Positions 6,676 through 16,041 of a DNA stretch of 64,000 bases are shown here, one piece after another; the stretch's first letter is position 1, and each line of letters starts with the position of its first letter. The notes below the pieces were generated by a model. The model ran no database searches and was not told where the DNA came from. It saw only the letters and a list, made by a program, of their open reading frames with translations. Made by a program: the position numbers and the translations under genes. Origin of the DNA: Aeromicrobium panaciterrae (lineage in GTDB: Bacteria; Actinomycetota; Actinomycetes; Propionibacteriales; Nocardioidaceae); NCBI RefSeq assembly GCF_031457275.1, contig NZ_JAVDWH010000001.1, forward strand, positions 2,356,001-2,420,000. The letters are read 5' to 3'.

Positions 6676-8420
6676 CAGCCTGCTGCCTTGGCGCGAGTCG
6701 TCGAGATCGGCACGACATCTCCGGCGCCCATACGTGCGGCGTCGGCGGTCTCGTCGTCGGGCATGGTCTGGCTCTCGAGCTCGGCCTCAACACGCTTGAG
6801 GTAGTGGTCGACTTCGTTGTCGCGCTGCGCCTTGGTCCAGCCGAGCACGTCACCCATCAGGCCAGCGACCTCGACGGCAACTTCAGTGCCGCGATCGAAG
6901 GTCTCGATCGAGATGCGCGTACGACGAGCGATCGCATCGTCGAGGTGGCGAGCGCCTTCGTGACTCGCGGCGTAGACGATCTCGGCGCGCAGGTAGTCGT
7001 CGGCGCCCGTCAGCGGCTTGCCAAGGTCTGGCTTCTCCGCGATGAGGTCCAGTAGCTCGGTGATGAGCGATCCGTACCGATGCAGCAGGTGCTCGATGCG
7101 ACCGATCCCGAGTCCGCTGGAGGCGGCGAGCATCTGGCGCTGGTTCCATACGGCTTCGAAGCCATCCGCGCCGAGCAGAGGCACATCCTCGGTGCAGCAC
7201 GGTGGAGTCATACGGTCGAGGTGGCTCGCCATGCCATGCACGGCAGCGTCGATCGCGTCCTTCGCCATGATCCGGTAGGTCGTGTACTTGCCGCCCGCGA
7301 TCACGACAAGGCCCTTCACGCTGGTACCGACCGCGTGCTCACGCGACAACTTGCTGGTGGCCTCGTCCTCGCCGGCGAGCAGAGGCCGCAGGCCGGCGTA
7401 AACGCCCACAATGTCGTCGTGCGTCAGCGAGCTCACGAGCACCTTGTTGACGTGCTTGAGGAGGTAGTCGATGTCGCTGCGGCTCGCTGCCGGGTGGTCC
7501 TTCGACAGCTCCCAGTCGGTGTCGGTGGTCCCGATGATCCAGAGTCGGCCCCACGGGATGACGAAGAGAACAGACTTCTCGGTACGCAGGATCAGTCCGG
7601 AGTCTCCGCGGATGCGATCGCGGGGAACAACGATGTGGATGCCCTTGCTGGCGCGTACGTGGAACTGGCCACGCTCTCCGGCGAACGACTGCGTCTCGTC
7701 GGTCCAGACGCCGGTCGCGTTGACGACCTGCTTGGCGAGGATGTCGAACTCCTTGCCCGACTCCAGGTCCTTGACCTTGGCACCGGTGACGCGATCACCT
7801 TCGCGCAGCAGCCCGATGACACGGGTGCGGCTTGCGATGTGCGCGCCGTATGCGGCGGCCGTACGCGACAAGAACATGGTGTGACGGGCGTCGTCGACCT
7901 GTCCGTCGTAGTAGTGGAGTGCGCCGATCAGCGCTTCCTTCTTGAGCCCCGGCATCATCCGCAGCGCGCCACGACGAGTCAGGTGGCGGTGGTGCGGCAC
8001 ACCGCGGGAGCGGCCCGAAAGCAGCGCCATCGAGTCATAGAGCAGTACGCCAGAGCCGGCGTACGCGCGCTCCCAGATACGACGCGTGAGGGGGTAGAGG
8101 AACGGAACCGGGTGTACGAGGTGCGGTGCCAGCTTGTCGAGTAGCAGGCTTCGCTCACCGAGCGCTTCGGCAACGAGCCGGAAGTCGAGCATTTCGAGGT
8201 AGCGCAGGCCGCCGTGGACCAACTTGCTGGAGCGACTCGACGTACCGGAGGCAAAGTCGCGGGCATCGACGAGACCGACCGAGAGTCCGCGGGTTGCGGC
8301 GTCGAGCGCAGCACCTCCGCCGACCACACCGGCACCGACGACAAGGATGTCGAGCGGCTCTGCTGCCATGGCGTCGAGCGCTGCTTGGCGATTGGCGGGT
8401 GACAGGGCAACGGAACGCAT
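6675..8420 (-). CDS. glpD: Aerobic glycerol-3-phosphate dehydrogenase
   Basis: A 581-residue FAD enzyme oxidising sn-glycerol 3-phosphate to dihydroxyacetone phosphate at the membrane and feeding electrons to quinone. The N-terminal dinucleotide-binding motif 'DILVVGAGVVGGGAALDAA', followed by 'SSRSSKLVHGGLRYLE', is typical of GlpD. The C-terminal DAO_C region follows. ATG at 8420 is chosen; an in-frame TTG at 8432 lies upstream and neither has a clear ribosome site. It lies downstream of glpK on the same strand, so kinase and dehydrogenase form a glycerol-use unit. Confidence 0.95.
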   Translation of the reverse strand: MRSVALSPANRQAALDAMAAEPLDILVVGAGVVGGGAALDAATRGLSVGLVDARDFASGTSSRSSKLVHGGLRYLEMLDFRLVAEALGERSLLLDKLAPHLVHPVPFLYPLTRRIWERAYAGSGVLLYDSMALLSGRSRGVPHHRHLTRRGALRMMPGLKKEALIGALHYYDGQVDDARHTMFLSRTAAAYGAHIASRTRVIGLLREGDRVTGAKVKDLESGKEFDILAKQVVNATGVWTDETQSFAGERGQFHVRASKGIHIVVPRDRIRGDSGLILRTEKSVLFVIPWGRLWIIGTTDTDWELSKDHPAASRSDIDYLLKHVNKVLVSSLTHDDIVGVYAGLRPLLAGEDEATSKLSREHAVGTSVKGLVVIAGGKYTTYRIMAKDAIDAAVHGMASHLDRMTPPCCTEDVPLLGADGFEAVWNQRQMLAASSGLGIGRIEHLLHRYGSLITELLDLIAEKPDLGKPLTGADDYLRAEIVYAASHEGARHLDDAIARRTRISIETFDRGTEVAVEVAGLMGDVLGWTKAQRDNEVDHYLKRVEAELESQTMPDDETADAARMGAGDVVPISTTRAKAAG

Positions 8421-8493
8421 GGCGATAGTCAATCAGTAGCTGCAAGCAGAGGCGAACGAAGACCGCTAGGAGCTCCTACGCATCGAGACAACT

Positions 8494-8556
8494 CACGAGG
8501 TTTCGACCTTCCTGGCGCCTTCGGCGCGGCTCGCTCAACCTGGCTCGACGTTCGCT
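8494..8556. repeat. Interspersed repeat, copy 1
   Basis: The stretch from CACGAGGTTTCGAC to CTCAACCTGGCTCGACGTTCG in the glpD-glpK gap matches, in reverse complement and with a few differences, 22434-22494. Both copies carry an internal GC-rich palindrome (GGCGCCTTCGGCGC here). It resembles a short non-coding, MITE-like element. Confidence 0.65.
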
Positions 8557-8568
8557 CGCAGAGCTCGC

Positions 8569-10086
8569 TCAGTCGATCTCAACCCAATCCAAGGTGCGAT
8601 CGACGGCCTTCTTCCACTGGGCGTGGCCGGCGTCGCGCTGCTCCTGGGTGGAGGTGGGCTCCCAACGCTTGGACTCGTTCCAGTTTGCGACGAGCTCGTC
8701 CGTGTTGGCCCAGAAGCCAACCGCCAGGCCGGCCGCGTACGCCGCACCCAGCGCCGTGGTCTCCGCGACGACCGGACGGCTCACCGCAACACCCAGGATG
8801 TCCGCCTGGATCTGCATGCAGAGCTCGTTCTGCGTGACTCCCCCGTCGACTCGAAGTGTCTGAAGGTTGAGGTCAGCATCGGCGACCATCGCGTCGACAA
8901 CGTCTCTGCTTTGGTAGCAAATCGCCTCGAGCGCGGCCCGAGCGATGTGCGCGACTGTGTTGAACCGCGACAGGCCGACGATGACGCCGCGGGCGTCTGA
9001 CCGCCAATAGGGCGCGAACAATCCGGAGAATGCCGGTACGAAGTAGACACCGCCGTTGTCCTCGACACTCCCCGCCAATGCCTCGGTCTCGGCAGCAGCC
9101 TTGATGATCCCGAGCTGATCGCGCAGCCATTGGATCGCAGAACCCGTGACGGCGATCGAGCCCTCGAGCGCATAGACAGCAGGAGCGTCGCCGAACTTGT
9201 AGCCGACCGTCGTGATGAGCCCGTTCTTCGACTTCACGATCTCGGTTCCGGTGTTGAGCACCAGGAAGTTGCCGGTGCCGTACGTGTTCTTGAGCTCGCC
9301 TGGCTTGAAACACACCTGACCAACGAGAGCTGCATGCTGGTCTCCAAGGTCACCAGCGAGCGGCACTTCGCCACCGAACGGGCCATCTTCAAGCGTGTGC
9401 CCGTAGACCTCAGACGATGACTTGATCGCAGGGAGCATTGCGCGCGGTACGTCGAACAGCGCAAGCAGTTCGTCATCCCAATCGAGGGTCTCGAGGTTCA
9501 TCAGCATGGTGCGGCTGGCGTTGGTCACGTCGGTGATGTGCTGGCCGCCGTCGGGCCCTCCAGTCAGCCACCACAGCAGCCACCCGTCGGTGTTGCTGAA
9601 GAGTGCATGTCCGGCCTCGGCGTCAGCGCGTACGCCATCGACGTTCTCGAGAATCCACTGGATCTTGCCGCCGGAGAAGTAGGGCGCGGGAGGCAGGCCC
9701 GCCTTGTCGCGGATCAAATCGCCCTTGCCGCTGGCATCCAGAGCCGAGGCGATCTTGTCGGTGCGAGTGTCCTGCCAGACGATCGCGTTGTAGTAGGGCT
9801 GACCTGTGCGCTTGTCCCATACGACGGTCGTCTCCCGCTGGTTGGTGACGCCGACAGCCGCGAGGTCGGCGGCCGTGATGCCCGCCTTGCTCATCGCAGC
9901 GGTGATGACCTCCTGCGTGCACTCCCAGATCTCGCTGGCATCGTGCTCCACCCAACCAGCCTGCGGCAGGATCTGCTCGTGCTCAAGCTGATGCTTGGCG
10001 ACCTCGTGACCGTCGTGGTCAAAGATCATGAAGCGCGTGCTGGTCGTGCCTTGGTCGATCGCGCCGACATACTTCTTCTCCGCCAT
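8569..10086 (-). CDS. glpK: Glycerol kinase
   Basis: A 505-residue FGGY-family kinase that phosphorylates glycerol to glycerol 3-phosphate, the substrate of the downstream GlpD. The N-terminal phosphate-binding loop '[15 protein letters not shown]', the ATP-binding '[11 protein letters not shown]' region and the C-terminal '[15 protein letters not shown]' motif are all present. Length matches the family. The start ATG lies 13 bases after the pirin stop. Confidence 0.97.
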   Translation of the reverse strand: MAEKKYVGAIDQGTTSTRFMIFDHDGHEVAKHQLEHEQILPQAGWVEHDASEIWECTQEVITAAMSKAGITAADLAAVGVTNQRETTVVWDKRTGQPYYNAIVWQDTRTDKIASALDASGKGDLIRDKAGLPPAPYFSGGKIQWILENVDGVRADAEAGHALFSNTDGWLLWWLTGGPDGGQHITDVTNASRTMLMNLETLDWDDELLALFDVPRAMLPAIKSSSEVYGHTLEDGPFGGEVPLAGDLGDQHAALVGQVCFKPGELKNTYGTGNFLVLNTGTEIVKSKNGLITTVGYKFGDAPAVYALEGSIAVTGSAIQWLRDQLGIIKAAAETEALAGSVEDNGGVYFVPAFSGLFAPYWRSDARGVIVGLSRFNTVAHIARAALEAICYQSRDVVDAMVADADLNLQTLRVDGGVTQNELCMQIQADILGVAVSRPVVAETTALGAAYAAGLAVGFWANTDELVANWNESKRWEPTSTQEQRDAGHAQWKKAVDRTLDWVEID

Positions 10087-10099
10087 GCGGAGAGCGTAA

Positions 10100-11080
10100 C
10101 TAAAGGATCTCGCCGTGTACGTCTGCGTGCGGGACAGTCGGGATAGTGCCGAGCTTGCCCTTTTGGAAGTCCTCGAACGCCTGCAGCACCTCAGCCTTGG
10201 TGTTCATGACGAACGGACCGGCGAACGCCATCGGCTCCCGGATCGGAAGGCCACCGAGCAGGACGACCTCCAGCGCTGGGTGGCGCGAGTCCTGCTGCTG
10301 GTTGGCGCCGACGGTGATCGTCTCGCCATGACCCAGCACTGCGAGCTGTCCTGAGGAGATCGGACGACGGTCGCGACCGACGTACCCGCTGCCACTCAGC
10401 ACGTAGACGAGCGCATTGAAATCAGTGCGCCACGGCACGGTCATCTCGGCGCCGGGCAGGACGGTCGCGTGAACCATCGTCATCGGCGTATGAGTGCTGC
10501 CGGGGCCTTTGACGGAGTCGACCTCACCGGCGATGACCCGAAGCAGCGCTCCGGCGTCGGGAGTCGATGCCAAGCCGACATCGTCGCGGCTGATGTCTTG
10601 GTAGTGCGGAGGCAGCCACTTGTCGGCCTTGGGCAGGTTGACCCAGAGCTGGAGACCGTGGAACAGGCCACCCTTGACGACGAGCCACTCGGGCGGGGTC
10701 TCGATGTGTAGGAGTCCACTGCCGGCGGTCATCCACTGGGTGTCGCCGTCGGTGATCGATCCGCCACCGCCGTGAGTGTCCTGGTGGTCCATGACGCCGT
10801 CGATCATGTACGTGACTGTTTCGAACCCACGGTGCGGGTGCCACGGAGTGCCCTTGGGCTCGCCGGGTGCGTACTCAACCTCGCCCATCTGGTCCATGTG
10901 GATGAACGGGTCGAGCAAGGTCGGGTCGACTCCCGCGAAAGCCCGGTGGACCGGGAAACCTTCGCCCTCAAACCCGCGCGGCGCCGTCGTGACACTGATC
11001 GGCGCACGGTCTTCGAGTTGGGTCGGAGCGGTGATCACCCGCGGCAGAACGGTCCAGTCAGCAACGGTTACGGCGGGCAT
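10100..11080 (-). CDS. Pirin family protein
   Basis: A 326-residue bicupin. The N-terminal cupin carries the pirin metal motif with '[11 protein letters not shown]', 'HQDTHGG' and 'HIETPPE'; the C-terminal pirin cupin follows ('[13 protein letters not shown]'). Family roles include quercetin 2,3-dioxygenase activity and redox-sensing regulation; which applies is unknown. ATG at 11080 (M-P-A-V-T) is chosen over GTG two codons upstream because AGGAG sits five bases before it. It may be controlled from the palindrome at 11121. Confidence 0.92.
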   Translation of the reverse strand: MPAVTVADWTVLPRVITAPTQLEDRAPISVTTAPRGFEGEGFPVHRAFAGVDPTLLDPFIHMDQMGEVEYAPGEPKGTPWHPHRGFETVTYMIDGVMDHQDTHGGGGSITDGDTQWMTAGSGLLHIETPPEWLVVKGGLFHGLQLWVNLPKADKWLPPHYQDISRDDVGLASTPDAGALLRVIAGEVDSVKGPGSTHTPMTMVHATVLPGAEMTVPWRTDFNALVYVLSGSGYVGRDRRPISSGQLAVLGHGETITVGANQQQDSRHPALEVVLLGGLPIREPMAFAGPFVMNTKAEVLQAFEDFQKGKLGTIPTVPHADVHGEIL

Positions 11081-11120
11081 ATTCACTCCTCGGTCTTGGT
11101 AGTTCCAGCATACATCCAGT

Positions 11121-11138
11121 TAGTTCAATCTTCAACTA
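11121..11138. promoter_or_regulatory. Candidate MarR-type operator upstream of pirin
   Basis: TAGTTCAATCTTCAACTA is an 18-bp imperfect palindrome (TAGTT...AACTA and AA...TT pair; one symmetric C/C mismatch). It is AT-rich in a GC-rich genome and lies 41 bases upstream of the pirin start. Pirin genes are often under MarR-type repressors, but no such regulator gene is adjacent. Confidence 0.45.
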
Positions 11139-11195
11139 TATCTTTCGACCTTTGGCCAATACGTTTCGTCGGGGGCTCTGGCTAGGCTCCCGAAC

Positions 11196-12176
11196 ATGAC
11201 TCAAACACCTGCGATCCAGGCTCGAGGTCTAGTCAAGAAGTACGGAGATGTGACCGCGCTCGACGGCGTCGACATCACCGTGCCCACCGGATCCGTGTTG
11301 GGCCTCCTCGGTCCCAATGGCGCCGGCAAGACAACCATCGTGCGCATCCTCACGACCCTGCTGCGACCTGATGCCGGTACGGCAGAAGTGGCCGGCATCG
11401 ACGTGCTCACCAACCCGAGGGAGGTGCGCCGCAATCTCGGACTGTCAGGCCAATACGCCGCTGTCGACGAGTACCTCACCGGATTCGAAAATCTCGACAT
11501 GATCGGCCGGCTCTACCACCTGGGGCGCAATCAGAGCCGAGACCGCGCTCGCGAGCTGCTCGCGCGGTTCAACCTTGAGGACGCCGCTGATCGACCGGCC
11601 AAGACCTACTCCGGCGGCATGCGTCGACGCCTGGACCTTGCCGGCGCTTTGGTCGCCGCTCCCCCGGTCCTGTTCCTCGACGAACCGACGACCGGTCTCG
11701 ATCCACGTAGTCGTACTGAGATGTGGGCCGTGCTCCAGGAACTCGTATCCGGCGGCACGACGTTGCTGCTGACGACCCAATACCTCGAGGAGGCTGACCT
11801 GCTGGCCGACGACATCGTCGTGATCGACCACGGCAAGGTCATCGCCCAAGGCACGTCAGACCAACTCAAGGCTCAGGTCGGCGGCGAACGAGTCGAGGTC
11901 ACCGTCAGCGAAGGCGCAGATCTCGACCGCGTTGCGAAGCTGCTTGCGCCACTGGGCGTCTCAGCTCCAGTCCTGTCGGAAGGCCAGAAGAGCCTGCTCA
12001 TGCCGGTGACAGGTGGCGTTGCCGTCCTGCGTCAGGCGTTGCAGTTGCTCGAGGACGAAGGCATCAGCGTCGACGACGCAGGCCTCCGCCGCCCAACTCT
12101 CGACGACGTGTTCCTGACTCTCACGGGGCGCGCTGTCGAAGAAGACAAAACGACCGACCAGGAGGTCTCGGCATGA
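11196..12176 (+). CDS. ABC transporter ATP-binding protein (DrrA-like)
   Basis: A 326-residue ATPase of the daunorubicin-resistance (DrrA) subfamily. The Walker A is 'GPNGAGKTT' (about 39-47), the signature 'YSGGMRRRLDLA' and the Walker B 'VLFLDEPTTGLD'. The long C-terminal extension after 'GKVIAQGTSDQLK' is typical. It pairs with the membrane gene at 12173, whose ATG overlaps its stop (ATGA). It is likely to power export of a hydrophobic compound; the substrate is unknown. Confidence 0.93.
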   Translation: MTQTPAIQARGLVKKYGDVTALDGVDITVPTGSVLGLLGPNGAGKTTIVRILTTLLRPDAGTAEVAGIDVLTNPREVRRNLGLSGQYAAVDEYLTGFENLDMIGRLYHLGRNQSRDRARELLARFNLEDAADRPAKTYSGGMRRRLDLAGALVAAPPVLFLDEPTTGLDPRSRTEMWAVLQELVSGGTTLLLTTQYLEEADLLADDIVVIDHGKVIAQGTSDQLKAQVGGERVEVTVSEGADLDRVAKLLAPLGVSAPVLSEGQKSLLMPVTGGVAVLRQALQLLEDEGISVDDAGLRRPTLDDVFLTLTGRAVEEDKTTDQEVSA

Positions 12177-12985
12177 GCGCCCTCGCCGTACTCGGCGACG
12201 CAGCCGTCGTCGCCAAGCGCAACCTGATCAAGATCAAGCGAGTCCCTGACCTGCTGGTCTTCACCACACTTTCACCCATCATGTTCGTGCTGCTGTTCGC
12301 GTACGTGTTCGGTGGTGCGATCGACCAAGAAGGCGGCGGCAGTGGCTACCGAGAGTTCTTGATCGCAGGCATCTTCGCCCAGACGGTCATCTTCGGAGCG
12401 ACGATCACGGGCGCTGGTCTTGCCGAGGACGTTCAGAAGGGCATCATCGACCGCTTCAGGTCCCTACCGATGTCTCCATCGGCGGTGCTCGCAGGTCGTA
12501 CGTTGTCCGACGTCGTCAACAACCTCATCGTGCTGTTCGTCATGAGCGTGACGGGCCTGATCGTCGGATGGCGCATCCGTACGTCGTTCTTCGAGGCAGC
12601 GTGGGGGTTCATCCTGCTGTTGGTCTTCGCCTACGCCATCTCGTGGGTGATGGCATGGGTTGGTCTGCTGGTGCCAAGTCCCGAGGTGGTCAACAATGCG
12701 TCGTTCATCATCATCTTCCCGCTGACGTTCATCGCCAACACGTTCGTGCCGCTCGACACGCTGCCTGGCCCGCTCAAGGTGTTCGCCGAGTGGAACCCGG
12801 TCTCTGCGGTGACGCAGGCTGCGCGCAACCTGTTCGGCAACCCTGATCCCAACCCGCTGGCACCGGATCCGACGGCTTGGCCGTTGGTCCATCCGGAGGC
12901 CTACACGTTGATCTGGGCAGCGGCGGTGTTGTTGATCTTCGTACCGCTGGCCAACGCGCAATACCGTCGCTCGACCAGTCGCTGA
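12173..12985 (+). CDS. ABC-2 type transporter permease (DrrB-like)
   Basis: A 270-residue integral membrane protein with about six hydrophobic segments. The central ABC-2 signature region ('GIIDRFRSLPMSPSAVLAGRTLSD') is typical of DrrB-type permeases. It is translationally coupled to the ATPase upstream. Together they should form a multidrug, antibiotic or lipid exporter. Confidence 0.92.
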   Translation: MSALAVLGDAAVVAKRNLIKIKRVPDLLVFTTLSPIMFVLLFAYVFGGAIDQEGGGSGYREFLIAGIFAQTVIFGATITGAGLAEDVQKGIIDRFRSLPMSPSAVLAGRTLSDVVNNLIVLFVMSVTGLIVGWRIRTSFFEAAWGFILLLVFAYAISWVMAWVGLLVPSPEVVNNASFIIIFPLTFIANTFVPLDTLPGPLKVFAEWNPVSAVTQAARNLFGNPDPNPLAPDPTAWPLVHPEAYTLIWAAAVLLIFVPLANAQYRRSTSR

Positions 12986-12987
12986 CA

Positions 12988-13662
12988 GTGGATCAGCTCG
13001 CCTCGTCAATCCGCAGCGCATTGCGCGAGGCGGCTGATCCGACCCGGGCGCCGCGGATGCAGGCCTACATGAAGTCGGCCATGCCATTCCTCGGCGTTCG
13101 GGTGCCTGACGTCCGCAAGATCGCGCGTGCGCTTGCCAAGGCACAGCCACCTGCCAATCTCGACGACCTCGAAGCGACCGTGCTGGAGCTGTGGGACAAC
13201 GCGACCCATCGCGAGGAACGCTACGCAGCCGCAGAGCTGACCAGACTCAAGCTAGCCAAGGGTCGACTCTCCTTGATTCCGCTCCACGAACACATGGCAG
13301 TCACCGGGGCATGGTGGGACCACGTCGACGAGGTCGCTCACCACATCGCCGACCTTCACGACGTACATCCCGTCGAGACAGCACACGACGTTCGGCGTTG
13401 GAGCACCTCTGACGACATGTGGCTCCGGCGACTGTCGATCATCAGCCAGCTCGGTCGGCGCGATCGAGTCGACACCGAGCTGCTCACCGAGGTCATTGAG
13501 CCCAACATGGGCGACACTGAGTTCTTCATCCGTAAGGCGATCGGATGGGCACTGCGTGAGTACGCGAAGGTCGATGCTGACTGGGTGCGCACCTTCGTGT
13601 CCGAGCGAGAAGATCAGTTGAGCGGATTGTCGAAACGAGAGGCCTTGAAGCATGTCGGATGA
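12988..13662 (+). CDS. DNA alkylation repair protein (AlkD-like)
   Basis: A 224-residue HEAT-like alpha-helical protein. The 'KSAMPFLGVRVPDVRKIARAL' opening and 'FFIRKAIGWALREYAK' motif are characteristic of AlkD/AlkC-family N-glycosylases that excise N3/N7-alkylpurines. The GTG at 12988, two bases after the permease stop, is the natural start; the open frame upstream lies inside the permease gene. Its stop overlaps the next gene by 11 bases, suggesting one transcript. Confidence 0.88.
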   Translation: MDQLASSIRSALREAADPTRAPRMQAYMKSAMPFLGVRVPDVRKIARALAKAQPPANLDDLEATVLELWDNATHREERYAAAELTRLKLAKGRLSLIPLHEHMAVTGAWWDHVDEVAHHIADLHDVHPVETAHDVRRWSTSDDMWLRRLSIISQLGRRDRVDTELLTEVIEPNMGDTEFFIRKAIGWALREYAKVDADWVRTFVSEREDQLSGLSKREALKHVG

Positions 13663-15163
13663 ACGCACCGACGTCGTGATCGTCGGTGGCGGCCACAACG
13701 CCCTCGTCGCTGCGACCTACCTGGCGCGTGCCGGCAAGTCGGTGGTCATCCTCGAGCGGCTCGGACATGTCGGCGGCGCCGCGATCAGCGCGCCAGTCTT
13801 CGAAGGCCTGGATGCTCGACTCTCGCGCTACTCCTACCTCGTCAGCCTGATGCCTGAGCAGGTCATCGCGGACCTCGGCCTCCAGCTTGAGCTGCGTTCA
13901 CGCGACACGGCTTCCTACACGCCGTACGACGGTGGTGGGCTACTGATCGAGACCGCAGAGGGCGAAGCCACGCGTGAGTCATTCCGTGCGTTGACTGGCT
14001 CCGACGATGAATACGCGCACTGGAAGTCGTTCTACGACGAGGTCGCCACGGTGGCTGCGGCAGTCTCTCCCACGTTGCTGTCACCTCTCCCCCATGTCGG
14101 AGACCTGCGCGACCAGGTCGAGATGGCCATCTGGACCGATCTGATCGAAGAACCACTCGGCACAGCAGTCGAGCGCCGATTCGCCAACGATCTCGTTCGC
14201 GGGGTAGTCGCCACCGACGCATTGATCGGCACGTTCGCCTCGCTACACGACAGCACTCTGATCCAGAACCGCTGCTTCCTCTATCACCTGATCGGCAACG
14301 GCACCGGCGAGTGGCGGGTGCCCGTCGGCGGCATGGGTGCCGTGACCGCCGAGCTCGAGCGAGTCGCCCGCGAAGCCGGGGTGAGCATCCGTACCAACTG
14401 TGAGGTCGACGGCATCGCCGGTGACCCCGACGGTGCCACGGTCACCGGCGACGGATTCGTCATCGATGCCCAGTGGCTGCTCAGCGGTGTCGCCCCGTAC
14501 GTACTGGCGCGCCTACTTGGTGACCAGCTCCCGACCAAACCCTCGGGCTCACAGTTCAAGATCAACTTGCTGGTGTCACGGCTCCCTGCGCTCAAGTCAG
14601 GCATCGATCCGGCGATCGCATTCGCCGGCACATTCCACCTCGGCGAGTCGATGACTGAGCTGGAGGCGGCGTGGAAGACAGCCGCAGCAGGCCAGCTTCC
14701 AAAGGCTGCGGCTGGTGAGCTGTATTGCCACACCCTCACCGATCGCTCGATCCTCGGCGCCGACCTGGCGGGCTCGGATGCGCAGACGCTGACGTACTTC
14801 GGGCTTCACACTCCCTATGAGGTACTCCCGGACGAAGCTGCGGCGACGCGTGTGTACGAACAGTTCCTTGCGGCGATCAACGAGCACCTCGCCGAGCCGA
14901 TCGAGCCACTCATCCTGGGCGTCGAGCACAAGACCCCCGCTCAGATCGAAGATGCGCTGGGTATGCCCGGCGGCCACATCTTCCATGGCGATCTGGCCTG
15001 GCCATGGCTCGAAGAAGGTGAAAAACCTCGCAATTCCGCAGAGCGTTGGGGCGTTGCGACCGCGCATCCGAGGGTGCTTTTGTGCGGCAGCGGAGCACGT
15101 CGCGGCGGTGCGGTCAGCGGCATCGGCGGCCACAATGCTGCGCACGCAATCCTCGAGGCCTAG
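13652..15163 (+). CDS. Phytoene-desaturase-like NAD(P)/FAD-dependent oxidoreductase
   Basis: A 503-residue flavoprotein. The N-terminal Rossmann motif 'VVIVGGGHNALVAATYLARAGK' is followed by 'ERLGHVGGAA' and a C-terminal 'LLCGSGARRGGAVSGIGGHNA' FAD-contact region, the arrangement of CrtI/PYNRD-like oxidoreductases. No other carotenoid gene is nearby, so a carotenoid substrate is not supported. tRNA-Lys follows. Confidence 0.85.
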   Translation: MSDERTDVVIVGGGHNALVAATYLARAGKSVVILERLGHVGGAAISAPVFEGLDARLSRYSYLVSLMPEQVIADLGLQLELRSRDTASYTPYDGGGLLIETAEGEATRESFRALTGSDDEYAHWKSFYDEVATVAAAVSPTLLSPLPHVGDLRDQVEMAIWTDLIEEPLGTAVERRFANDLVRGVVATDALIGTFASLHDSTLIQNRCFLYHLIGNGTGEWRVPVGGMGAVTAELERVAREAGVSIRTNCEVDGIAGDPDGATVTGDGFVIDAQWLLSGVAPYVLARLLGDQLPTKPSGSQFKINLLVSRLPALKSGIDPAIAFAGTFHLGESMTELEAAWKTAAAGQLPKAAAGELYCHTLTDRSILGADLAGSDAQTLTYFGLHTPYEVLPDEAAATRVYEQFLAAINEHLAEPIEPLILGVEHKTPAQIEDALGMPGGHIFHGDLAWPWLEEGEKPRNSAERWGVATAHPRVLLCGSGARRGGAVSGIGGHNAAHAILEA

Positions 15164-15221
15164 ACCTCGACCAGCCGATTATGGAAGGGACCGGACCGGC
15201 TGATAATGTTGCACCCGCTTC

Positions 15222-15294
<73 letters not shown>

Positions 15295-15299
15295 CTGTG

Positions 15300-15329
15300 A
15301 AGGCCTCGTTCCTCGCCGAACGGGGCCTT
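15300..15329. terminator. Terminator between tRNA-Lys and the YczE-like gene
   Basis: AAGGCCTCGTTC and GAACGGGGCCTT (one mismatch) form a 12-bp stem around CTCGCC, starting six bases after tRNA-Lys and followed by a T-containing tail. Confidence 0.8.
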
Positions 15330-15347
15330 TGCTCTGCCCGGAACAGT

Positions 15348-15935
15348 TCAGTCGTTCACGCGGTCGATCGACAGGATCCTGAATCGCGATGAGAGCCAGT
15401 CGACCAGCGGACCGAGCAGGAAGATCACCAGCAGCGTTCCGGGTCCGATCGCGGCACCACACAGCCAGCCGAGCAGCGCTCCTCCGCCCTGTACGACGCT
15501 GTAGCTCCACTTGAACGGCACCGGCGGGTCGAAGGCCAGCGCTGCAGCCTCGGTGGGCCCTGCGCCAGCGTCGACCGCGAGATAGCCCGCCACACCAACG
15601 GCCACCACCGGGAATGACAGCACGAGAAGCGCGATGCGGATCCACGTGCTGTTTGGCTCGTCGAATGCATCCAACAGACCAGACACGACGAAGCCCACGA
15701 CAAGGGGCTGGACAATTGTTCCCAGCCCCGGCTTGAGTCCCCGCGCCCACGCCATCGACACAAGCACGATTCCGACAATCAGGTTGACGACCCAGAACTT
15801 CGTGTCGAACGCGATCGACAGGCCGTTGACCATCGTGGAGTAGCCATCCGACCCGAGTGCCGCGATCAGCAGCATGGCTACCCCGATGCCGAGGATCACA
15901 CAGGAAGCGACGAGTCGAGCCAACTGGGACAGCAC
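15348..15935 (-). CDS. YczE/YitT-like integral membrane protein
   Basis: A 195-residue protein with five or six membrane segments. 'LKPGLGTIVQPLVVG' and the closing 'IGPGTLLVIFLLGPLVDW' match the pattern of the YczE-like membrane family, whose function is not established. The ATG at 15935 begins directly with a hydrophobic segment. Convergent with tRNA-Lys; the next gene upstream on this strand ends 106 bases away. Confidence 0.7.
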   Translation of the reverse strand: MLSQLARLVASCVILGIGVAMLLIAALGSDGYSTMVNGLSIAFDTKFWVVNLIVGIVLVSMAWARGLKPGLGTIVQPLVVGFVVSGLLDAFDEPNSTWIRIALLVLSFPVVAVGVAGYLAVDAGAGPTEAAALAFDPPVPFKWSYSVVQGGGALLGWLCGAAIGPGTLLVIFLLGPLVDWLSSRFRILSIDRVND

Positions 15936-16041
15936 GTCTCGATCCTCGCAGACCGCGGGTCGGTGGACGCCAGGATCGAACGTGGTCGCTCACGCAGGAA
16001 GGGAGCCGCCGAAGCGACTCCCGTCCTGCACTCCCCTCCCG

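Noticed and set aside
7080-8144. Long open frame on the + strand opposite glpD
   Set aside because: It is fully antisense to a clear glpD, with no domain or ribosome site; a GC-rich codon shadow.
13652-15163. Carotenoid desaturase assignment (crtI)
   Set aside because: CrtI-like fold only; no carotenoid synthesis genes nearby.
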